NCBI GenBank assembly: GCA_031178305.1
Contig: JAPSJG010000085.1
Span: 1-10,925 of the forward strand
Reading direction: 5' to 3'
DNA length: 10,925 bases
Source: Sinorhizobium sp.
Lineage (GTDB): Bacteria > Pseudomonadota > Alphaproteobacteria > Rhizobiales > Rhizobiaceae
In this document: piece after piece, positions 6,834 through 10,925 of the stretch
Position numbering within the stretch: position 1 is the stretch's first letter
Layout of the letters: every line of letters begins with the position of its first letter
Notes under the pieces: generated by a model
What the model was told of the DNA's origin: nothing
The model's input: only the letters and a program-made list of their open reading frames with translations
The model's database searches: none
Translations under genes and position numbers: made by a program

Positions 6834-8225
6834 ATGACCGCTTTCGACTATGACCTCTTCGTGATCGGTGGCGGTTCGGGTGGCGTCAGAAGCGCACGGT
6901 TGGCGGCGGCGCTCGGCAAGAAAGTAGCGATAGCGGAGGAGTTCCGCTATGGCGGCACCTGCGTGATCCGCGGCTGCGTGCCGAAGAAGCTCTACGTCTA
7001 TGCCTCGCAATTTGCGGAACATTTCGAGGATGCCTTCGGCTTTGGTTGGAGTGTCGGGGAGAGCCGCTTCGACTGGAAAAAGCTCGTTGCCGCCAAGGAG
7101 CAGGAAATCACCCGCCTGGAAGGGCTTTATCGCAAAGGTCTTGCCAATGCGGGCGCCGAAATTCTCGATACGCGGGCCGAACTCGTCGGGCCCAACGAGG
7201 TGCGGCTTTCGGCCACCGGCAAGACCGTAACGGCGGAGCGCATCGTGATCGCGGTCGGGGGACATCCGAGCCCCCATGATGCTTTGCCCGGCCACGAGTT
7301 CTGCATCACCTCGAACGAAGCCTTCGATCTGGATAAACTGCCGAAATCGATCCTGATTGCCGGCGGCGGCTATATTGCCGTCGAATTTGCCAACATCTTC
7401 CATGGTCTTGGTGTCGAGACGACGCTCATCTATCGCGGCAAGGAAATCCTCTCGCGCTTCGACCAGGACTTGCGGCGCGGGTTGCACGCCGCCATGGAGG
7501 AGAAGGGCATACGGATTCTCTGCGAGGACATCGTCCAGTCGGTCTCGACGGGGCCGGACGGCCGCCGGATCGCAGCGACGATGAAGCATGGTGAGATCGT
7601 CGTCGGCCAGGTGATGCTCGCGCTCGGCCGGGTCCCGAACACCAAGGGCCTTGGGCTCGAGAAGGCCGGCGTCCAGACCGACGAGCGCGGCGCCGTCGTC
7701 GTCGACGCTTATTCCCGCACGACCGCGCCGAGCATTTTCGCGCTCGGTGACGTCACCGATCGCGTTCAGCTGACGCCGGTGGCGATTCACGAGGCGATGT
7801 GCTTCATCGAAACGGAGTACAAGAACAATCCGACGTCGCCCGATCACGATCTGATCGCGACGGCCGTTTTCTCACAGCCGGAGATCGGCACGGTCGGCAT
7901 GGCGGAGGACGAGGCGGCACGGAGGTTCGCAGAACTCGAAGTGTACCGGACGGAGTTCCGTCCGATGAAAGCGACCCTCTCGGGGCGCAAGGAAAAGATG
8001 ATCATGAAGCTCCTAGTCAATGCCGCCGATCGCAAGGTTGTGGGTGCGCATATCCTCGGGCATGACGCCGGCGAGATGGCGCAATTGCTAGGAATCTCGC
8101 TGAAGGCCGGCTGCACCAAGGATGATTTCGACCGCACCATGGCGGTTCACCCGACCGCGGCGGAGGAACTCGTGACGATGTATCAGCCGAGCTATCGACT
8201 GAGAAAGGGCGAGCGGGTCGAATGA
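6834..8225 (+). CDS. gor: Glutathione-disulfide reductase
   Basis: A 463-residue cytoplasmic FAD-dependent disulfide reductase that uses NADPH to reduce oxidised glutathione, supporting the thiol defence important in rhizobia. The FAD-binding GGGSGG is at 12-17. The redox-active disulfide is C43/C48 in GGTCVIRGCVPKK. The second dinucleotide fold GGGYIAVEFANIF is at 177-189, and R201 in IYRGKEILSRFD is at the NADPH 2'-phosphate position. The FAD motif ALGDVT is at 303-308, and the C-terminal active-site H439 in HPTAAEE completes the site with E444. GAGGAG seven bases upstream fixes the ATG at 6834. The R-x-x-x-x-x-R pattern of E. coli (R198, R204) is shifted by one here (R201, R208). The gene has its own promoter; no terminator is obvious after it. 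A trypanothione or mycothiol reductase is less likely given the rhizobial context. Confidence 0.95.
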   Translation: MTAFDYDLFVIGGGSGGVRSARLAAALGKKVAIAEEFRYGGTCVIRGCVPKKLYVYASQFAEHFEDAFGFGWSVGESRFDWKKLVAAKEQEITRLEGLYRKGLANAGAEILDTRAELVGPNEVRLSATGKTVTAERIVIAVGGHPSPHDALPGHEFCITSNEAFDLDKLPKSILIAGGGYIAVEFANIFHGLGVETTLIYRGKEILSRFDQDLRRGLHAAMEEKGIRILCEDIVQSVSTGPDGRRIAATMKHGEIVVGQVMLALGRVPNTKGLGLEKAGVQTDERGAVVVDAYSRTTAPSIFALGDVTDRVQLTPVAIHEAMCFIETEYKNNPTSPDHDLIATAVFSQPEIGTVGMAEDEAARRFAELEVYRTEFRPMKATLSGRKEKMIMKLLVNAADRKVVGAHILGHDAGEMAQLLGISLKAGCTKDDFDRTMAVHPTAAEELVTMYQPSYRLRKGERVE

Positions 8226-8274
8226 CCTCGCGGCAAGCGGGTAAACGCCGGGTCTATGTTTTCTGGTAGAATGA

Positions 8275-8303
8275 CTTTCCAAGCCTGTTGTTAACGTTTA
8301 TAA
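8275..8303 (+). promoter_or_regulatory. Candidate promoter for the DAHP synthase gene
   Basis: CTTTCC (8275-8280) and TTATAA (8298-8303) are separated by 17 bp and each match the rhizobial CTTGAC/CTATAT consensus at four of six positions. It would give a leader of about 240 nt that includes both the GC-rich inverted repeat and the palindromic repeat. The match is modest, and a promoter inside the repeat cannot be ruled out. Confidence 0.3.
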
Positions 8304-8412
8304 GCCCGCATCCGCCACGGCATCGGCTGGCGGCGGCGGCGGCTTGGATGGCCGGCTTGCCGATGCGATGCAATCCGAATTCTGGGGCGGCCTCCAGGGT
8401 CGCTACAGTGCC

Positions 8413-8507
8413 GTGCGTCCTTCAGGAGGCACAAAGGACGCTGTAAGTCTTTGAATCTGCGCATCGTGCTTCCCGAAAATCGGTTCCGATTTTCAGGCCG
8501 ATGCGCA
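8413..8507 (+). repeat. Rhizobial two-hairpin intergenic palindromic repeat, copy 1
   Basis: The first hairpin is GTGCGTCCTTCAGGAGGCAC at 8413-8432. A spacer reading ACGCTGTAAGTCTTTGAATC (8438-8457) follows. The second hairpin has outer arms TGCGCATCG (8458-8466) and CGATGCGCA (8499-8507), and an inner stem GAAAATCGG-TT-CCGATTTTC (8475-8494). From memory, this two-hairpin layout with an AATCGGTTCCGATT core is an abundant intergenic repeat in Sinorhizobium and relatives. It ends 45 bp before the DAHP synthase start, so it would lie in the leader RNA. A related copy in the opposite orientation follows the gene. Confidence 0.75.
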
Positions 8508-8552
8508 AAGGTGAGACGCGGATCCGTCCGCGTCAGATAACAGGTGATGGAA

Positions 8553-9926
8553 ATGGCACAGACTTGGACTCCGAACAGCTGGCGGCAAAAACCCATTCAG
8601 CAGGTGCCGGACTATCCGGACCTCGCGGCACTGGAGAGCGTGGAAACGCGCCTCGCAAAATATCCGCCGCTGGTCTTTGCCGGTGAGGCTCGGCGTCTCA
8701 AGCATGCTCTTGCCAATGTCGCAGAGGGTCGTGGTTTCCTGTTGCAGGGCGGCGATTGCGCCGAAAGCTTCGCCGAGCACGGCGCCGACACTATCCGTGA
8801 CTTCTTCCGCGCCTTCCTGCAGATGGCGGTCGTCCTGACCTTCGGAGCCCAGCAGCCGGTCGTCAAGGTCGGCCGAATTGCCGGCCAGTTCGCCAAGCCG
8901 CGTTCGTCGGGCGTTGAAAAGCAGGGCGACGTGACGCTGCCGAGCTACCGCGGCGACGTCATCAACGGCATCGAGTTCACGGAAGAGTCGCGCGTGCCCA
9001 ATCCGGAACGGCAGATCATGGCCTATCGCCAGTCCGCCGCCACGCTGAACCTGCTGCGCGCCTTCGCCATGGGCGGCTACGCCAATCTGGAAAACGTGCA
9101 TCAGTGGATGCTCGGCTTCGTAAAGGACAGCCCTCAGGCGGAGCGCTACCGCAAGCTCGCCGACCGGATTTCCGAGACCATGGACTTTATGAAGGCGATC
9201 GGCATCACGTCGGAGAACCATCCGAGCCTGCGCGAGACCGATTTCTTCACCAGCCATGAGGCGCTGCTGCTTGGCTACGAGCAGGCGCTGACCCGCGTCG
9301 ACTCGACGTCGGGCGACTGGTACGCGACCTCCGGCCACATGATCTGGATCGGCGACCGCACGCGCCAGCCGGACCATGCCCATGTCGAATATTGCCGCGG
9401 CATCAAGAACCCGCTCGGCCTGAAATGCGGCCCTTCGCTTACGACCGACGGTCTTTTGGAACTGATCGACATCCTGAACCCGGCCAACGAAGCCGGGCGG
9501 CTGACGCTGATCTGCCGCTTCGGCCATGACAAGGTTGCCGAGCACCTGCCGCGGCTGATCCGCGCCGTCGAGCGCGAAGGCAAGAAAGTCGTCTGGTCTT
9601 GCGATCCGATGCATGGCAACACGATCACGCTCAACAATTACAAGACGCGCCCCTTCGAGCGAATCCTGTCGGAGGTCGAGAGCTTCTTCCAGATCCATCG
9701 TGCGGAAGGCTCGCATCCGGGCGGCATCCATATCGAGATGACCGGCAACGACGTGACCGAGTGCACCGGCGGCGCACGCGCCCTTTCCGGCGACGATCTT
9801 GCCGATCGCTACCACACCCATTGCGATCCGCGCCTCAATGCGGACCAAGCGCTCGAACTCGCCTTCCTGCTTGCTGAACGCATGAAGGGCGGCCGCGACG
9901 AGAAGAGGATGGTGGTCAACGGCTGA
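8553..9926 (+). CDS. aroG: Class II (plant-type) 3-deoxy-7-phosphoheptulonate synthase
   Basis: A 457-residue cytoplasmic enzyme that condenses phosphoenolpyruvate and erythrose-4-phosphate, the first step of the shikimate pathway to aromatic amino acids. Metal ligands typical of class II enzymes are all present: C69 in GGDCAESF, H354 in DPMHGNT, E395 in IHIEMTG, and D425 in THCDPRLN. KCGPS is at 291-295 and the R-F-G-H-D-K block is at 322-327. The N-terminus (TWTPNSWRQKPIQQVPDYPD) is diagnostic of the family. I chose the ATG at 8553 because AGGT lies seven bases upstream; the GTG at 8544 and ATG at 8547 overlap that site. Length matches bacterial class II enzymes, which are unrelated in sequence to E. 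coli AroFGH. The symbol is a convention; aroF or aroA are also used. Whether it is feedback-inhibited cannot be read from sequence. Repeats flank it on both sides. Confidence 0.96.
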   Translation: MAQTWTPNSWRQKPIQQVPDYPDLAALESVETRLAKYPPLVFAGEARRLKHALANVAEGRGFLLQGGDCAESFAEHGADTIRDFFRAFLQMAVVLTFGAQQPVVKVGRIAGQFAKPRSSGVEKQGDVTLPSYRGDVINGIEFTEESRVPNPERQIMAYRQSAATLNLLRAFAMGGYANLENVHQWMLGFVKDSPQAERYRKLADRISETMDFMKAIGITSENHPSLRETDFFTSHEALLLGYEQALTRVDSTSGDWYATSGHMIWIGDRTRQPDHAHVEYCRGIKNPLGLKCGPSLTTDGLLELIDILNPANEAGRLTLICRFGHDKVAEHLPRLIRAVEREGKKVVWSCDPMHGNTITLNNYKTRPFERILSEVESFFQIHRAEGSHPGGIHIEMTGNDVTECTGGARALSGDDLADRYHTHCDPRLNADQALELAFLLAERMKGGRDEKRMVVNG

Positions 9927-9939
9927 CCATCATCACCTA

Positions 9940-10037
9940 CTGCCTGTTTCCTTAAATCGGACCTCGATTAAAGGAAAAGACATGCAGCACCTCAGAGTGC
10001 TTCAACAAAGCTTGTGCGTCTGATGAGACGTGCGCGC
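9940..10037 (-). repeat. Rhizobial two-hairpin intergenic palindromic repeat, copy 2 (opposite orientation)
   Basis: Read on the minus strand this has the same layout as copy 1: first a hairpin CGTCT-CATC-AGACG (10017-10030), then GCACAA, a spacer, then a hairpin built from TTTCCTTTAATCG and CGATTTAAGGAAA (9947-9977, one A-A mismatch in the stem) enclosed by CTGC/GCAG outer pairs (9940-9943 and 9984-9987). It begins 14 bp after the DAHP synthase stop. It is a diverged member of the family rather than an exact duplicate. From memory, the TCCTTAAATCG form is common in Sinorhizobium. Confidence 0.7.
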
Positions 10038-10093
10038 CGTATGCCGATGGTTCAAAATATCTGAACCTCCAGCGCATCTTCTGAATTTGACAT

Positions 10094-10129
10094 GGCCGGG
10101 CCAGCCCATAGAAGCTGGCCCGGCTTTTT
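10094..10129 (+). terminator. Strong rho-independent terminator upstream of the GFA gene
   Basis: GCCGGGCCAG (10095-10104) and CTGGCCCGGC (10115-10124) form a perfect 10-bp stem, extendable by one C-G pair, with an 8-10 nt loop and a T5 tail (10125-10129). No T-run exists in the minus reading. It lies 168 bp after the DAHP synthase stop, beyond repeat copy 2, and most likely ends that transcript. It is only 19 bp before the GFA start codon. Confidence 0.9.
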
Positions 10130-10148
10130 ACTGCCGATGGAGATGGGA

Positions 10149-10547
10149 ATGCAGGAAATCCACGAAGGCAGCTGCCTTTGCGGCGCGGTGCGGTTCAAAA
10201 CGCGGGGAGAATTAAGAGAGCTGATCTTCTGCCATTGTTCGCAATGCCGGAAGCAGACCGGGCTCTACTACGCCGCCACCAATGTGCTCGACAGCAACCT
10301 GGAGCTCGAAGGCGCCGACGAGATCACCTGGTATCGTTCCAGCGGCGAAGCGCAGCGCGGTTTCTGCCGGAATTGCGGCTCGGCTCTGTTCTGGAAGGCC
10401 GAAGGGCTCGACTATACGTCGATCCTTGCCGGGACATTCGAGGAGCCGACGCGGCTCGAGCCCGGCTATCACATCTTCTGTGCCGACAAAGGGGACTATT
10501 ACGAGATTCGTGACGATCTCCCGCGCTTTGCCAAGGGACGTGAGTAG
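10149..10547 (+). CDS. GFA-family (CENP-V/GFA domain) zinc-binding protein
   Basis: A 132-residue cytoplasmic protein of the glutathione-dependent formaldehyde-activating (GFA) superfamily. The zinc-binding cysteines of the fold are present: C9 and C11 in GSCLCGAVRF, C28, C30 and C33 in FCHCSQCRK, and C73 and C76 in GFCRNCGSALF. It lacks transmembrane segments. The length (about 130) is usual for the small single-domain members. The founding Gfa reacts formaldehyde with glutathione, but most members have no proven activity, so the substrate is unknown. I chose the ATG at 10149 because GGAG lies six bases upstream. Two earlier in-frame ATGs (10137 and 10143) have no ribosome-binding site and sit nearly on the terminator. 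Its promoter is unclear because that terminator lies in its leader. The gor gene nearby is suggestive only. Confidence 0.88.
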   Translation: MQEIHEGSCLCGAVRFKTRGELRELIFCHCSQCRKQTGLYYAATNVLDSNLELEGADEITWYRSSGEAQRGFCRNCGSALFWKAEGLDYTSILAGTFEEPTRLEPGYHIFCADKGDYYEIRDDLPRFAKGRE

Positions 10548-10594
10548 TCTCGAGATTCTGCCGTTTGAGGCATTGAATGCTGTCGGGCGGTCCC

Positions 10595-10761
10595 ACCCCC
10601 TCTGGCCTGCCGGCCATCTCCCGACAGGGGGAGAATCGATGTGGCGCACCCGGTGCTCCCATCAACGTCTGCCGCTTTGCAATCTTCCGGTCTGAGCAAT
10701 GGGCGTGCCGCGGGTCAGTCTCCCCCTTGTTGGGGGAGATGGCCTGCAGGCCAGAGGGGGT
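10595..10761. repeat. RIME-like rhizobial intergenic mosaic element
   Basis: A left arm (10595-10634, beginning CCCCCTCTGGCCTGCCGGCC) and a right arm (10719-10761) are inverted copies of each other, about 40 bp each with few differences, separated by about 84 bp. Each arm contains an inner palindrome (GGCC-TGCC-GGCC on the left, GGCC-TGCA-GGCC on the right) and a second stem (CTCCC/GGGAG on the left; CTCCCCC-TTGTT-GGGGGAG on the right). This agrees with the palindromic RIME1 elements described in Rhizobium and Sinorhizobium. It fills most of the 240-bp convergent gap between the GFA gene and the last gene. Confidence 0.85.
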
Positions 10762-10787
10762 AAGCGTCCGCCTATTAGAGATGCAAC

Positions 10788-10925
10788 TCAACGGGCGACG
10801 GTGGCCTGGTCATAAGCGCTCGCCAATGCCTCGAGCTTGATTGCCTGCCAGCGCGCATATTCCTCGATCAGTCGGGCGCTCATCCAGTAGCGGCTCCGGG
10901 TATCGTCATCGGATTTGCCGATGAA
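10788..10925 (-). CDS. C-terminal tail of an unrecognised protein (gene runs off the right edge)
   Basis: The minus strand from the window edge reads 45 codons to a TGA at 10790-10788. The peptide begins FIGKSDDDTRSRYW and ends with an alanine-rich tail, LASAYDQATVAR. It is amphipathic and helical in character, with ARLIEEYARWQAIKLEALA as a likely helix. Coding is supported by typical codon use and by the position of the stop at the edge of the RIME-like repeat. I do not recognise the family; too little is visible to name a function. It is convergent with the GFA gene, with no intrinsic terminator of its own visible unless the RIME hairpins serve. Confidence 0.65.
   Translation of the reverse strand, partial: FIGKSDDDTRSRYWMSARLIEEYARWQAIKLEALASAYDQATVAR

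Larger units (their letters stand above)
8226..8552. other. 327-bp gor-DAHP synthase intergenic region
   Basis: No protein-like frame is present on either strand. From left to right it holds the candidate promoter at 8275-8303, an inverted repeat GCATCGGC/GCCGATGC (8320-8327 and 8359-8366) around a 31-nt loop containing five GGC triplets (8329-8343), the palindromic repeat at 8413-8507, and the AGGT ribosome-binding site at 8542-8545. No intrinsic terminator for gor is visible, so some read-through from gor is possible. Confidence 0.6.

Noticed and set aside
6468..7847. A 459-codon minus-strand frame opposite gor
   Set aside because: Shadow of gor; composition is arginine-rich and there is no ribosome-binding site or recognisable domain.
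8271..8294. Seven-codon open frame (MTFQACC) as an aroG leader peptide
   Set aside because: It has no run of aromatic codons, no ribosome-binding site, and overlaps the candidate promoter.
8493..9848. A 451-codon minus-strand frame opposite the DAHP synthase gene
   Set aside because: Shadow frame; the plus strand has all metal-binding and substrate motifs of class II DAHP synthase.
9941..9987. Repeat copy 2 hairpin as the aroG terminator
   Set aside because: No T-run follows on the plus strand, the stem has a mismatch, and a much better terminator lies at 10094-10129.
8413..10037. A composite transposon carrying the DAHP synthase gene between inverted repeats
   Set aside because: No transposase is present, the two repeats are diverged and are short palindromic elements, and I see no target-site duplication.
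6834..10547. A glutathione-formaldehyde operon of gor and the GFA gene
   Set aside because: They are separated by the DAHP synthase gene, two repeats and a strong terminator, and the GFA family name does not prove a glutathione substrate.
1..10925. Defence, phage, CRISPR, toxin-antitoxin or tRNA features
   Set aside because: I found no regularly spaced repeats, integrase, transposase, small toxin-antitoxin pair or tRNA-like cloverleaf on either strand.

Overview
The window looks like chromosomal DNA from a Sinorhizobium/Ensifer-type member of the Rhizobiaceae. This rests on high-GC coding sequence with alphaproteobacterial codon use, proteins close to my memory of the rhizobial versions (fumarase, RpiA, glutathione reductase, plant-type DAHP synthase), a CTATAT-type -10 box upstream of gor, and three intergenic palindromic repeats of the kinds scattered through rhizobial chromosomes. 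No database search was possible, so the genus is an inference.

Layout. Positions 1-340 (minus) hold the N-terminal part of a probable diguanylate cyclase-type protein; its Shine-Dalgarno sequence is buried in a 9-bp inverted repeat. Next comes fumC (minus, class II fumarase) with its own terminator. A 520-bp divergent gap leads to a periplasmic YcbB-type L,D-transpeptidase (plus). That gene converges on gph (minus, phosphoglycolate phosphatase), with a terminator in the 26-bp gap. gph is divergent from rpiA (plus, ribose-5-phosphate isomerase). rpiA is followed by a secreted DUF2059 protein, a strong terminator, gor (glutathione reductase) and a class II DAHP synthase. A small GFA-family zinc protein follows directly after another strong terminator. 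The right edge has a RIME-like mosaic repeat and the C-terminal tail of an unrecognised minus-strand gene.

How the genes relate. This is core metabolism and envelope maintenance: TCA cycle (fumC), pentose phosphate pathway (rpiA), 2-phosphoglycolate salvage (gph), glutathione redox (gor), entry to the shikimate pathway (DAHP synthase) and peptidoglycan cross-linking (L,D-transpeptidase). RpiA and DAHP synthase both touch pentose phosphate intermediates, and Gor uses NADPH from the oxidative branch, but the terminators show that most genes are separate transcription units. Only rpiA and the DUF2059 gene are likely to share a transcript.

I found no phage, plasmid, CRISPR, toxin-antitoxin or defence system, and no convincing undescribed multi-gene system. 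The interesting material is between genes: the hairpin hiding a Shine-Dalgarno sequence, two related palindromic repeats in opposite orientation around the DAHP synthase gene, a terminator almost touching the next start codon, and a promoter whose -35 region lies in the preceding terminator.
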